DNA of 64,000 nucleotides from JACKOB01 sp024234575 (GTDB lineage Bacteria > Pseudomonadota > Gammaproteobacteria > Pseudomonadales > Oleiphilaceae): contig JBPJFZ010000010.1 of the NCBI GenBank assembly GCA_051208035.1, positions 1-64,000 on the forward strand, written 5' to 3'. Positions 52,489 to 62,413 of this stretch are shown one piece after another; the stretch's first letter is position 1; every line of letters starts with the position of its first letter. A model generated the notes under the pieces. The model did no database searches and was not told the origin of the DNA. It worked only from the letters and a program-made list of their open reading frames with translations. Position numbers and translations under genes: made by a program.

Positions 52489-52502
52489 CTATATCGATAT
52501 AG
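52489..52502 (-). repeat. 14-bp perfect palindrome at glyA ribosome binding site
   Basis: CTATATCGATATAG, perfectly self-complementary, lies 9 bases before the glyA ATG and runs into the AGAGG ribosome site. It may be an operator or form a small RNA hairpin; no known regulator site is recognised. Confidence 0.5.
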
Positions 52503-52538
52503 TTATTTCCGGCACCACACCGGACAGTAAATTGTGGC

Positions 52539-52567
52539 ATTGTACCCCAAAAGCACAACAGCGTCAC
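52539..52567 (-). promoter_or_regulatory. candidate glyA promoter
   Basis: Leftward -35 GTGACG (52562-52567) and -10 TACAAT (52539-52544) with a 17-base spacer, about 60 bases before the glyA ATG. Confidence 0.5.
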
Positions 52568-52659
52568 AGTATAATAAGTCGAGATGTAACAGAGATTATT
52601 GACGATGAGTGCCAACCTTTTTGGCAGTTCAGTCGCTGGGATAAAATCAGAAGTAGAAT

Positions 52660-55600
52660 CTAATGAAGACTGGATGGCTCAGACAACTGCGGGGCGGCAC
52701 GATGATTTCTGACCATGTTTGCGGCCGACATTGCCTGCAACGGGCGTGCGAAGTAAAAACCTTGAATCTCTTCACAGCCAAGTGCCACGAGAAAGTCACG
52801 CTGGGCTTGAGTTTCGACCCCCTCTGCGATCACCCCCAGACTTAAACTGTGGGCAATAGCGATGATCGCCTGCACGATCTGCTCATCATTTGCCTGCCCG
52901 GGCAGACTTTGAATAAAGCTGCGATCTATTTTCAACGTGTCCAATGGAAACTGACTGAGATAACTCAACGACGAGTAGCCGGTGCCAAAATCATCGATGG
53001 ATATCCGCACACCCAGTTTTTTGATTTTATTCAGTACGGTTAATACATGAGAAACATCCTCCATTAACATGGATTCTGTCATCTCCAGCTCCAGACGCTC
53101 AGGCAAGATACCGGTGTCTGCTAACACCGACTGCACGCACTCAAACAACCCCTGATCCCGTAGCTGCCGTGCAGATATATTTACGGCAACCCGGCCAACA
53201 TAGACCCCGGCTTGGTCCCAATTAAGCAATTGCTGACAAGCCTCGCGAATCACCCACTCACCCAGCGAAACGATTAAGCTGCTCTCCTCAGCAATGGCAA
53301 TAAATTTATCTGGTGTTAACGTTCCCCGTTGCGGATGGTTCCAGCGCACCAGTGCCTCCATACCAACAGCCACCCCCGAGGCAGACGCCACTTGCGGCTG
53401 ATACAGCAGTTGCAACTGCTGAAGCTCCACAGCTCGACGCAGGTCGTTTTCCAATTCCAACCGTTCCATAGCCTGCGCATTCATATCCGAAAGGTAGAAC
53501 TGGCAATTATTACGCCCTTTATGCTTGGCGTGGTACATGGCTGTATCGGCGTTTTTTAGCAATTCTTCACTGACACTTCCATCTTCTGAGAATATCGCAA
53601 TCCCGATACTGGTTGTGACGAAAAGCTCTCGCCCCGCAATGTTGAACGGGCACTCAAACTCCCGCAAAACTTTGCTGGCAACACTAGCCGCTACTCGCCG
53701 AATCGCAGCCGCATCCACAATGTTTGCGACGAGCACAGTAAACTCATCTCCCCCCATTCTGGCGACCAGATCTCCATCGCGAACACAACGTTTAATACGA
53801 GCCCCAACAAGCTTCAGCAACTCATCGCCAGCGGCATGCCCCAGCGAATCATTAACAGGCTTAAAGCGATCAAGATCCAAATACAAAAGAGCAAATGTCT
53901 CATTCGCCTTGCCTGCTTTATGCACAAGATTACTAAGCTCTGAATTAAACAACGTGCGGTTCGCCAGTCCGGTCAGATCATCATAAAACGCCAGCCGGTT
54001 GATGACTTCTTCGTGAGCCTTGCTTTCTGTCATATCACTAAAAATGGCGATATGACTCACCAGTTTCGATTGATTGTCATGTATGGCTGTCACCCCCATC
54101 CAGGCAGGATATACTTCTCCCGTAGCTCGCCTTAATGTCACTTCGCTTTGCCAAAAACCATGATCACTCACTTGACACCAAAGGTCCTCGACCACAGGCA
54201 AGTTGTCCAACCCGATAACTTCATGAATGGGTCTCTTCACAGACTTTTCAGCGTTTAACCCGGTAATCGCGTTGAAGGCATGGTTTATTTGAATGACCTC
54301 ACCTTGGTGGTCCGTTATCACTATCGCCTCGGTACTGCTCTGAAACACGCCTGCCGCCAGCTTAAGTTCTTTTTCTGCCTGACATCGAACCGTGACATCC
54401 CTGCAAACCCCCATCACACCAAGTATTCGCGCACCGGTGTCAACGAGAAAAGAAAGACTCAGTTCTAACACCATGGCCCTGCCGTTTTTATGGGTAGCAT
54501 TTATCTCAAAGGTATAAACCTCTTTTGACAACACGCTACTACTTTCAGCTTTTCTGAAATTTCGCAGATAGTCACGAATTTTGCGTCGCAACATGGCGAC
54601 ATTTTCTACCGCAAACAACCGGTAAAACTTCCGCCCTTTAAGATCGCTAACGAGACTGCCAAACACATTCTCAACAGACGGACTAATAAACGTAATATTA
54701 AAATTTCGGTCGGTCGTCCAAACCACATCGGTCATGTTCTCGGCAAGTAGCCGATATTGCCTTTCACTAGCCTCTAAACGTTCTTTATAGGCCAGCTCAT
54801 CGGTGATATCTTTACCCAAGCCAAGATAACTCTGCACATTGCCAGAAGCATCGCGACTTAACACCCGATTACGAAAATGAATCCAGCGCCACTCACCCGC
54901 ATCCGCGTTGACTCGCATCCGCAGTTTTGTTTCTAACACCGTTGCATCATCCAGATTTTCTACCGCTTTACGGGCACTATGGAAAAGTGGCTGTTCTTCC
55001 GGGTGCGTAATTTGCTTCCAGTTAAGTGCAGGCTTATCGGCTGACGGCCCCTCCTGCCCCAACAGGTCAGTTATATGCCGGTTAGCATAGGCGATCTGCT
55101 CATGTTCTCGATCATAGACGTAGACCAGGTCAGGTACGGAGCGAACGATTTTCTCCCAGAATCCCTCCCGCTCCTCAATATGCTTCTGCATACGGTAGCG
55201 ATCACTCATATCGGTCAATGTTACCAGCACATCATCGAAACCAGCCTGAAACAGCGGTAGCGCCGCGTTTACCCAAAGCTGCAACGTGGCTCCGTTACAA
55301 TCAGGAAAACTTACCTGAAAATCTACATTCCACACGCCATCTCTGACGCCGCGAGAGTTAACATGACTGATGGGAATGGCATTTATCGCAGCCTGCTTGT
55401 GTATGTGGGTTAACAATGCAACTTTATTCGACGCCTGAAAAAGCTCTACAGAGGCCCAGTTAACTTCTTTCACAAAAAACAAGCGGCGCAAATTCAACTG
55501 GTCGTTGGCGATATTATCGAGATAGCTTTCGAGCTCTGCAAAATTGCGGATACCTTTGCGCAAGATACCGGTTTGCAATCGAGACAGATCGACAACCCAT

Positions 55601-55761
55601 AGAGGGGAGGCGGCGGCATTGTAGAGCGATTCGTAACGACGACGTAAATTTCTGGGGGACTTGCTTAGCGAGAGACGATTTATTTGCAGAAACAGAAACA
55701 ACACCAGCCCCGAAACACAGACCAGCAAAATCACTAACCATTCAAACAACGAAATCTGCAT
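52660..55761 (-). CDS. membrane PAS-GGDEF-EAL cyclic-di-GMP protein
   Basis: Probable c-di-GMP enzyme with both domains intact. 1033 residues: one N-terminal membrane helix (about 3-26), an atypical sensor/PAS-like region (40-190), then PAS/PAC domains at about 200-325, 335-455 and 465-580. GGDEF follows (MGGDEF at 669-674), with catalytic residues and I-site RDGD kept, so diguanylate cyclase activity is possible. EAL is last: EAL at 802-804, ELEMTES, DDFGTGYSSLSYL, KIDRSF and AEGVET, all expected for phosphodiesterase activity. The frame opens at 55818; the ATG at 55761 follows AGGATGATAGGG and starts just before the helix. A PilZ receptor is encoded nearby. Confidence 0.9.
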   Translation of the reverse strand: MQISLFEWLVILLVCVSGLVLFLFLQINRLSLSKSPRNLRRRYESLYNAAASPLWVVDLSRLQTGILRKGIRNFAELESYLDNIANDQLNLRRLFFVKEVNWASVELFQASNKVALLTHIHKQAAINAIPISHVNSRGVRDGVWNVDFQVSFPDCNGATLQLWVNAALPLFQAGFDDVLVTLTDMSDRYRMQKHIEEREGFWEKIVRSVPDLVYVYDREHEQIAYANRHITDLLGQEGPSADKPALNWKQITHPEEQPLFHSARKAVENLDDATVLETKLRMRVNADAGEWRWIHFRNRVLSRDASGNVQSYLGLGKDITDELAYKERLEASERQYRLLAENMTDVVWTTDRNFNITFISPSVENVFGSLVSDLKGRKFYRLFAVENVAMLRRKIRDYLRNFRKAESSSVLSKEVYTFEINATHKNGRAMVLELSLSFLVDTGARILGVMGVCRDVTVRCQAEKELKLAAGVFQSSTEAIVITDHQGEVIQINHAFNAITGLNAEKSVKRPIHEVIGLDNLPVVEDLWCQVSDHGFWQSEVTLRRATGEVYPAWMGVTAIHDNQSKLVSHIAIFSDMTESKAHEEVINRLAFYDDLTGLANRTLFNSELSNLVHKAGKANETFALLYLDLDRFKPVNDSLGHAAGDELLKLVGARIKRCVRDGDLVARMGGDEFTVLVANIVDAAAIRRVAASVASKVLREFECPFNIAGRELFVTTSIGIAIFSEDGSVSEELLKNADTAMYHAKHKGRNNCQFYLSDMNAQAMERLELENDLRRAVELQQLQLLYQPQVASASGVAVGMEALVRWNHPQRGTLTPDKFIAIAEESSLIVSLGEWVIREACQQLLNWDQAGVYVGRVAVNISARQLRDQGLFECVQSVLADTGILPERLELEMTESMLMEDVSHVLTVLNKIKKLGVRISIDDFGTGYSSLSYLSQFPLDTLKIDRSFIQSLPGQANDEQIVQAIIAIAHSLSLGVIAEGVETQAQRDFLVALGCEEIQGFYFARPLQAMSAANMVRNHRAAPQLSEPSSLH

Positions 55762-55987
55762 CCCTATCATCCTGAAGCGATAAACCCGTCCTTGACTCAG
55801 ACACTCAAACCACCGCAAAAAATCAATAACATGGGCGGTTGTTAAAAACCTGCCAATCGCTGTTCACGATGGTGATTGCCAGGTATTGTTTTATGCGGTA
55901 AGTTTACCAGCGTTTTTCCGCTTTAATATGCGCCAATTCTCTTTCAGATTACCTTTTAACAAAAGTTTACAGGTTGTTACATTTCCT

Positions 55988-57649
55988 ATGGCTCAATACG
56001 TCTTTTCGATGAATCGTGTGGGGAAAGTTGTTCCCCCAAAGAAAGAAATCCTCAAGGATATCTCCTTATCATTTTTCCCCGGCGCCAAAATTGGCGTACT
56101 TGGCCTTAACGGCTCGGGAAAATCTACACTACTTAGAATTATGGCTGGCGTCGACACAGACATTCTCGGTGAAGCCCGCCCCCAACCCGGCATTAAAATC
56201 GGTTACCTGCCGCAGGAACCAGAGCTTGACGAGTCAACAGATGTGCGCGCAAACGTCGAAGATGGCGTCAAAGAAATCAAAGATGCCTTGGTCAGACTGG
56301 ACGAGGTTTACGCCGCCTACGCAGACGCAGATGCTGACTTTGATGCCCTGGCCGCTGAGCAAGCAAAGCTCGAAGGTATCATTCAGGCAACAGATGGCCA
56401 CAACCTTGACCGAACGCTTGAGGTGGCAGCAGATGCGCTTCGTTTGCCGCCATGGGATGCACAGGTCAAGCACTTGTCAGGGGGCGAAAAACGCCGTGTT
56501 GCACTGTGCAAATTGCTGCTCTCCAAACCAGATATGCTTTTACTTGATGAGCCAACCAACCACTTAGATGCAGAAAGTGTTGCCTGGCTCGAAAGGTTTT
56601 TACATGACTATCCGGGTACTGTCGTTGCCATTACTCACGACCGCTATTTCCTTGATAATGTGGCGGGGTGGATTCTCGAGCTTGATAGAGGCCATGGCAT
56701 TCCATTTGAGGGCAACTACTCGCAATGGCTGGAGGCAAAAGAGCAGCGTCTGGCAGTAGAAGAGAAACAGGAAGGTGCACGACAAAAAACAATTAAAGCC
56801 GAACTGGAATGGGTAAGAAGCAACGCCAAAGGGCGCCACGCGAAAAGCAAAGCAAGACTGGCACGGTTTGCCGAGCTTAACAGCCAGGAGACTCAAAAAC
56901 GCAACGAGACCCTTGAGATCTATATTCCACCAGGGCCACGCCTGGGAGACATCGTCTTTGAAGTCAACAACATCAGCAAAAAGTTTGGTGACAAACTGCT
57001 TTATGAAAACCTCTCCTTTAATGTTCCTCCTGGCAGCATTGTTGGCGTAATTGGTGGCAACGGCGCGGGTAAGTCCACGCTGTTCAAGTTATTGGCTGGA
57101 AAAGACCAGCCAGACAGTGGCAGCATTACCAAGGGCGAGACAGTGGCGATCTCTTTCGTTGACCAAACTCGTGAGCTGAATGCCAACAATACTGTTTGGC
57201 AAGAAATAAGCGATGGTCTGGATATCATTCAGGTAGGCAACTATCAAACGCCATCCAGATCCTATTGCGGACGTTTTAACTTTAAAGGCGGCGACCAGCA
57301 AAAACGCGTCGGCGATCTTTCCGGGGGAGAGCGCAACCGGCTGCATCTGGCGAAGCTACTCAAGGAAGGCGGTAACGTTCTGTTGCTCGATGAGCCAACC
57401 AACGACCTTGACGTTGAAACTTTGCGCGCACTGGAAGAAGCCTTACTGGCCTTTCCTGGCTGTGCAGTGGTTATTTCGCATGATCGCTGGTTTCTCGACA
57501 GAATCGCGACCCATATTCTGGCCTTCGAGGGCGGCAGTGAAGTACAGTGGTTTGAGGGCAATTTCTCAGAGTACGACGAAGACTTCAAGAAGCGCAAAGG
57601 TGAGTCTGCAAAAGTACCAACCCGCATGAATTACAAAAAGCTAGCGTAA
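55988..57649 (+). CDS. ettA: energy-dependent translational throttle protein EttA (ABC-F)
   Basis: Ribosome-associated ABC-F ATPase that gates early translation according to ATP level. 553 residues, beginning MAQYVFSMNRVGKVVPPKK, nearly the E. coli EttA start. Two ABC domains: GLNGSGKST and LSGGEKRR, then GGNGAGKST and LSGGERNRLHLAKLL, joined by the linker that contacts P-site tRNA. The frame opens at 55886; the ATG at 55988 is chosen on family length. Divergent from the GGDEF/EAL gene. A hairpin without T-run follows. Confidence 0.96.
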   Translation: MAQYVFSMNRVGKVVPPKKEILKDISLSFFPGAKIGVLGLNGSGKSTLLRIMAGVDTDILGEARPQPGIKIGYLPQEPELDESTDVRANVEDGVKEIKDALVRLDEVYAAYADADADFDALAAEQAKLEGIIQATDGHNLDRTLEVAADALRLPPWDAQVKHLSGGEKRRVALCKLLLSKPDMLLLDEPTNHLDAESVAWLERFLHDYPGTVVAITHDRYFLDNVAGWILELDRGHGIPFEGNYSQWLEAKEQRLAVEEKQEGARQKTIKAELEWVRSNAKGRHAKSKARLARFAELNSQETQKRNETLEIYIPPGPRLGDIVFEVNNISKKFGDKLLYENLSFNVPPGSIVGVIGGNGAGKSTLFKLLAGKDQPDSGSITKGETVAISFVDQTRELNANNTVWQEISDGLDIIQVGNYQTPSRSYCGRFNFKGGDQQKRVGDLSGGERNRLHLAKLLKEGGNVLLLDEPTNDLDVETLRALEEALLAFPGCAVVISHDRWFLDRIATHILAFEGGSEVQWFEGNFSEYDEDFKKRKGESAKVPTRMNYKKLA

Positions 57650-57662
57650 CTCATACTCTTTC

Positions 57663-57692
57663 AGTGGTGCCAGAGACAACCATGGCACCACT
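57663..57692 (+). terminator. stem-loop after ettA
   Basis: AGTGGTGCCA (57663-57672) and TGGCACCACT (57683-57692), a perfect 10-bp stem with a 10-base loop 14 bases after the ettA stop. No T-run follows, so termination or mRNA stabilisation are both possible. Confidence 0.5.
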
Positions 57693-57820
57693 TACCCCTC
57701 GACTAAGCACAATTAATCCATATTTTTTTTACAAGCATCATATAGTACGACTAAAACAGGCTATTATTCTATGTAGGTCTGCCGCCTCTGGCAGCTGACA
57801 CTAACGATTCGCATGGAGAT

Positions 57821-58204
57821 ATGGTTTTGGATAACAGCACGCAAGACAACCGCCGCAGTTTCAGTCGATTTGGCTTCGACGCCGAGTGCGTCATTCACCA
57901 GGGCACGAATAACTGGTCATCAAAACTCATCGATATTTCTTTAAAAGGACTACTAAGCGAAATGCCGCAAGACTGGCAGGCTAACGAGTCAGAAGCGATG
58001 GAGGCCGAATTAAAACTGGCCACAGATGACACAGCCACAATTATGATGTCAGTAGAGCTCGTACATAAAGAAAAAGGTCGCTTAGGGTTCAAATGCAAAC
58101 ACATTGATATCGACAGCATCACCCATTTACGCCGGCTGGTTGAGTTAAATCTGGGTAACGCAGACATGCTGGAAAGAGAACTATCGGCGCTGATAGATGC
58201 CTAA
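57821..58204 (+). CDS. PilZ-domain protein
   Basis: 127-residue single-domain PilZ protein, a likely c-di-GMP receptor. The binding motifs are DNRRSFSRFGF (Arg-rich start) and DISLKGLL, the D/N-x-S-x2-G motif. The rest is the usual beta-barrel (VELVHKEKGRLGFKCKHID) and a final helix. Starts at an ATG with GGAGAT upstream. It stands alone, convergent with radA (4 bases apart). Its output is unknown; a link to pilus or cell-surface control is inference. Confidence 0.88.
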   Translation: MVLDNSTQDNRRSFSRFGFDAECVIHQGTNNWSSKLIDISLKGLLSEMPQDWQANESEAMEAELKLATDDTATIMMSVELVHKEKGRLGFKCKHIDIDSITHLRRLVELNLGNADMLERELSALIDA

Positions 58205-58208
58205 ACGG

Positions 58209-59567
58209 TTATATAAGCTCTAATAATTCTGCCAAACGTTTTATACCTTTCACTTCGATTCCCTTAATGGGCTGCCTTGGCATGTTTGCAAAAGGTACTA
58301 TCGCCTGTGTAAAGCCATGCTTCGCCGCTTCAGCTATGCGCTCTTGCCCACTGGATACCGGCCGAATTTCTCCAGATAACCCCACCTCACCTAATACGAT
58401 TAACCCCTCCGGTAAGGCCCGCTCTCGAAAACTGGAGATCACTGCCGCCAACGCGGCCAAATCTGCACTTGTCTCATTGGCTCGCAAGCCGCCAACAACA
58501 TTTAAAAAGACATCCTGATCCGTACAGTGCAGACCGGCATGCTTGTTGAGAATGGCCAGCAACATCGACATACGATTTTGATCGAGTCCAACAGCGACTC
58601 TTTTGGGGTAGCCTGCAGAGGCGTCATCAACCAGAGCCTGAATTTCCACCAACAGAGGCCGCGTTCCCTCCCAAAAAACCGTCACGACACTTCCGGGGAG
58701 TTTCTCAGCACCGCGATTGAGAAAAATAGCGCTGGGATTTTTGACCTCTTTTAATCCACTTTCCATCATGGCAAATACGCCCAGCTCATTGACGGCACCA
58801 AATCTGTTTTTAATGCTGCGAAGGGTGCGGAACCGGTTATCTTCATCACCTTCAAGCATCAAAGAGCAATCAATCATGTGCTCGAGCACTTTAGGCCCGG
58901 CAATAGTTCCGTCTTTAGTGACATGCCCTACCAGAATCAGGATTGTACCCGTCTGTTTGGCCATGCGGGTAAGATAGGCTGCACACTCCCTCACCTGGGA
59001 GACACTTCCTGGTGCGGACTCGATGGAGTCGGTATGCATTACTTGAATACTATCAACGACCAGCACCGCAGGCTTGTTCGCCTCAACAGTCAATACAATC
59101 TGTTCAACACTGGTTTCAGAAAACAATTGTAACTGGCTGGCCTTCAAACCCAGTCTTGCAGCCCTCATTGCCACCTGTTGCAGCGACTCTTCACCGGTCA
59201 CATAAAGCACCGATCTGCTTTTGGCGAGCTCACAGGTTACCTGCAATAACAGCGTACTTTTACCAGCACCTGGGTTGCCACCGATAAGTATTGCCGAGCC
59301 ATGCACTAAACCGCCACCTAACACGCGATCAAGTTCACTAAAAGAGGTGCTAATACGGGCTACAGACTCAAGGTTGATCTGATCCAGCGGCTGGATTTCT
59401 GGCCGGGTTCCAGCAAAACCGGCAACTCGTCCACCAGTCGAGCTAGCTTTAGACTGCCGAAATTCGCTGATACAACTCCACTCTCCACACTGATTACATT
59501 GCCCTTGCCACTTACTGTATTCGGCACCACACTCAGTGCACACAAAGGCGATTTTCACTTTTGCCAT
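58209..59567 (-). CDS. radA: DNA repair protein RadA
   Basis: RecA-like helicase/ATPase that drives branch migration in recombination. 452 residues: N-terminal zinc finger C10, C13, C24, C27 (FVCTECGAEYSKWQGQCNQC), RecA core with Walker A GGNPGAGKSTLL, the RadA-specific KNRFG motif, and a C-terminal Lon-like domain (NVVGGLRANETSADLAALAA). The ATG at 59573 abuts the GAGGCG site; the ATG at 59567 has the right spacing. Confidence 0.95.
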   Translation of the reverse strand: MAKVKIAFVCTECGAEYSKWQGQCNQCGEWSCISEFRQSKASSTGGRVAGFAGTRPEIQPLDQINLESVARISTSFSELDRVLGGGLVHGSAILIGGNPGAGKSTLLLQVTCELAKSRSVLYVTGEESLQQVAMRAARLGLKASQLQLFSETSVEQIVLTVEANKPAVLVVDSIQVMHTDSIESAPGSVSQVRECAAYLTRMAKQTGTILILVGHVTKDGTIAGPKVLEHMIDCSLMLEGDEDNRFRTLRSIKNRFGAVNELGVFAMMESGLKEVKNPSAIFLNRGAEKLPGSVVTVFWEGTRPLLVEIQALVDDASAGYPKRVAVGLDQNRMSMLLAILNKHAGLHCTDQDVFLNVVGGLRANETSADLAALAAVISSFRERALPEGLIVLGEVGLSGEIRPVSSGQERIAEAAKHGFTQAIVPFANMPRQPIKGIEVKGIKRLAELLELI

Positions 59568-59613
59568 ATTCATCGCCTCGTGCAGCCGGGAACTCTAGTC
59601 GTGTTGGTTAGTT

Positions 59614-60678
59614 TCAGTTGTGATACTTCGCACTCAATTCATGCACTGCATCAATAAAAACGCGGGCATTTTCAGGGTCTACTTCAGGGGTAATGCCGTG
59701 GCCAAGATTAAAAATATGCCCGCTACCTTTACCATAGCGCCCTAGAATTGTTTCTACTTCCTGCCTAATTCTTTCTGGTGTTGCATAGAGCATGGTCGGA
59801 TCCATATTACCTTGCAACGCCACTTTACTGCCGATGCGCTGACGAGCCAAACCTATATCTGTCGTCCAATCCAAGCCGACCGCATCTGCCCCCGCCGCAG
59901 CGATGCTTTCAAGCCACTGACCGCCATTTTTAGTAAAGAGTATCACCGGTACACGACGGCCTTCAGACTCTCGCTTCAAACCCGCTACAATTTTTTGCAT
60001 GTAGGACAGTGAAAACTCCTGGTAATCTCTGTCGCTTAAAGCACCACCCCAGGTATCGAAAATTTGTACCGCTTGTGCACCAGCATCAATCTGCGCGTTT
60101 AGATACTCGATAACACAAGTGGCGAGCTTATCCAGCAACAAATGCATGGTTTGCGGTTCGCAAAACATCATTTTCTTCGCTTCACGGAAATCTTTACTGG
60201 AGCCGCCCTCAACCATATATGTGGCCAGCGTCCAAGGGCTACCTGAAAACCCGATGAGAGGTACACGACCATTCAGCTCGCGGCGAATCACGGATACTGC
60301 ATTTACCACGTAGTCGAGATCATCCTTGATAACGGGTTGATGCAGCGACTCAACATCAGCCAAAGTACGTACAACTTTCTTAAATCTAGGCCCTTCGCCG
60401 GTTTCAAAATAAAGCCCCAAACCCATTGCATCAGGAATCGTAAGAATATCTGAGAATAAAATGGCCGCATCGAGCTCGAACCTTTCTAACGGCTGCAGAG
60501 TCACTTCGCAAGCTAAGTCAGGATTCTTGCAAAGGCTCATAAAATCTCCGGCCTTTGCGCGGGATGCTCGATACTCTGGAAGGTACCTTCCAGCCTGTCG
60601 CATCATCCATACAGGCGTAACATCGACTGGCTCGCGTAATAGTGCGCGAAGAAAACGATCATTTTTTAATTCCGTCAT
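59614..60678 (-). CDS. hemE: uroporphyrinogen decarboxylase
   Basis: Heme synthesis: decarboxylates four acetates of uroporphyrinogen III. 354 residues, exactly the E. coli length. Begins MTELKNDRFLRALLREPVD, with PVWMMRQAGRYLPEYR and ILFSDILTIPDAMG substrate-binding motifs. A GTG at 60687 in the same frame is less likely. Gap of 288 bases to gltD holds the gltD terminator. Confidence 0.97.
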   Translation of the reverse strand: MTELKNDRFLRALLREPVDVTPVWMMRQAGRYLPEYRASRAKAGDFMSLCKNPDLACEVTLQPLERFELDAAILFSDILTIPDAMGLGLYFETGEGPRFKKVVRTLADVESLHQPVIKDDLDYVVNAVSVIRRELNGRVPLIGFSGSPWTLATYMVEGGSSKDFREAKKMMFCEPQTMHLLLDKLATCVIEYLNAQIDAGAQAVQIFDTWGGALSDRDYQEFSLSYMQKIVAGLKRESEGRRVPVILFTKNGGQWLESIAAAGADAVGLDWTTDIGLARQRIGSKVALQGNMDPTMLYATPERIRQEVETILGRYGKGSGHIFNLGHGITPEVDPENARVFIDAVHELSAKYHN

Positions 60679-60900
60679 AGTAAACACTCTGCTAACAAAG
60701 ACGCCTTTATAGGAAGGCTGCCAATTTTATGAATTGATTTTAAGCCAGACCGCACCAGGAGATGAATGACTGTCGGGATCATGGCAAAAAAATTAATGTT
60801 ATACCGCTGAAGACACATACTGACACAGTCTGAAAGCAAACGTTTTGACTAAGTTCAATTCCAAACATTACATGATAAAACTGCTAAAAAAGACTGCACT

Positions 60901-60940
60901 AAAAAACAAAAAAGGTGGCAACGCTTCATCGTTGCCACCT
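60901..60940 (-). terminator. terminator of gltBD
   Basis: AGGTGGCAACG (60913-60923) / CGTTGCCACCT (60930-60940), loop CTTCAT, followed on the minus strand by TTTTTTGTTTTTT. It lies 27 bases after the gltD stop. Confidence 0.93.
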
Positions 60941-60966
60941 CTCACAGCAAGCCTGGCAATCCTGAA

Positions 60967-62385
60967 TTATACTTCCAGGTAATCCAGAATACCTTCAGCC
61001 GCCTGACGGCCTTCAGCAATCGCCGTTACCACCAAATCAGAACCGCGCACCATATCACCACCAGCAAAGATTTTAGGGTTCGTTGTCTGGAAAGGGTATT
61101 TTGCTGCTTCAGCAGCAATAACGCGACCACCTTCATCTGTTTCAACACCTTTATCACCAAACCATGAGGCTGGTGAAGGTCTGAAACCAAAGGCAATCAG
61201 TACCGCATCCGCAGGTAACACTTCTTCACTGCCCGGCACTACCTCAGGGCTGCGGCGACCATTTTCGTCAGGCTTACCTAGCTGGGTACGAACCACTTTC
61301 ACACCTTCAACCTTATCTTCACCAATAATGGCGACTGGTTGTCGGTTGAACAAAAACTTCACACCTTCTTCTTTGGCGTTAGTGACTTCTTTGCGCGACC
61401 CCGGCATATTCTTCTCATCACGCCGATATGCACAGGTGACGGTCTTGGCCTGCTGACGGATAGCTGTTCGATTACAGTCCATCGCCGTATCACCACCACC
61501 AAGGATTACCACGCGCTTACCGGCCATACCAATGTAATCGTCGGCCGTTTTTTCAAACCCAAGACAGCGATTTACATTTGAAATCAAATACGGCAGTGCA
61601 TCGTATACACCAGGTAATTCTTCACCTGGAAAGCCACCCTTCATGTAGGTGTAAGTTCCCATCCCCATAAAAAGAGCGTCATAATCTGCAAGCAAATCAT
61701 CGATGCTGACATCGGTGCCTATCTCGCAGTTCAAGCGAAATTCGATTCCCATCCCGGTGAATATCTCACGACGTTTCACCATGACGTTTTTCTCCAGTTT
61801 GAATTCTGGTATACCAAACGTCAGCAGCCCGCCGATTTCCGGGTTACGATCAAAAACAACCGGTCTGACGCCATTGCGAATCAGAATATCTGCGCACGCC
61901 AAACCTGCAGGCCCTGCACCGATGATCGCCACTTTTTTATCAGTCCAGACAACATGCGACATGTCAGGCTTCCACCCCATCGCAAATGCTGTGTCAGTAA
62001 TATACTTTTCGGCAGAACCAATGGTTACCGCACCAAACCCATCGTTCAGTGTGCAAGCACCCTCACACAAACGATCTTGTGGACACACTCGACCGCAAAC
62101 CTCTGGCAAACTATTGGTTTGATGACAGAGCTCCGCCGCTTCAAGTATGTTGCCCTCTGACACCAGCTTTAACCAGTTTGGGATATAGTTGTGAACAGGA
62201 CATTTCCATTCACAATAAGGGTTTCCACACTCCAGGCAACGATGCGCCTGGTCGGTTACTTCTTCTTGCTTGTAAGGCGTATAAATCTCAACAAACTCGT
62301 TCTTGCGCACTTTAATAGGCAGCTTTGACGGATCCTGCCTACCCACATCAACGAACTGGAAATTATTGTTTAAACGTTCAGTCAT
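60967..62385 (-). CDS. gltD: glutamate synthase small subunit (GltD)
   Basis: NADPH-oxidising FAD/[4Fe-4S] subunit of glutamate synthase, passing electrons to GltB. 472 residues. The N-terminal cysteine cluster (CLECGNPYCEWKCPVHNYIP and CGRVCPQDRLCEGAC) is followed by two dinucleotide-binding folds: GAGPAGLACAD for FAD and GGGDTAMDCNR for NADPH. 28 bases after gltB; followed by a strong terminator. Confidence 0.96.
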   Translation of the reverse strand: MTERLNNNFQFVDVGRQDPSKLPIKVRKNEFVEIYTPYKQEEVTDQAHRCLECGNPYCEWKCPVHNYIPNWLKLVSEGNILEAAELCHQTNSLPEVCGRVCPQDRLCEGACTLNDGFGAVTIGSAEKYITDTAFAMGWKPDMSHVVWTDKKVAIIGAGPAGLACADILIRNGVRPVVFDRNPEIGGLLTFGIPEFKLEKNVMVKRREIFTGMGIEFRLNCEIGTDVSIDDLLADYDALFMGMGTYTYMKGGFPGEELPGVYDALPYLISNVNRCLGFEKTADDYIGMAGKRVVILGGGDTAMDCNRTAIRQQAKTVTCAYRRDEKNMPGSRKEVTNAKEEGVKFLFNRQPVAIIGEDKVEGVKVVRTQLGKPDENGRRSPEVVPGSEEVLPADAVLIAFGFRPSPASWFGDKGVETDEGGRVIAAEAAKYPFQTTNPKIFAGGDMVRGSDLVVTAIAEGRQAAEGILDYLEV

Positions 62386-62413
62386 TTTAATAAGCCTCTT
62401 TCCAGCACCTAGA

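Noticed and set aside
52605..52712. 35-codon plus-strand frame starting MSANLFGSS between glyA and the GGDEF/EAL gene.
   Set aside because: It overlaps the 3' end of the GGDEF/EAL gene, has no clear ribosome site and resembles no known protein.
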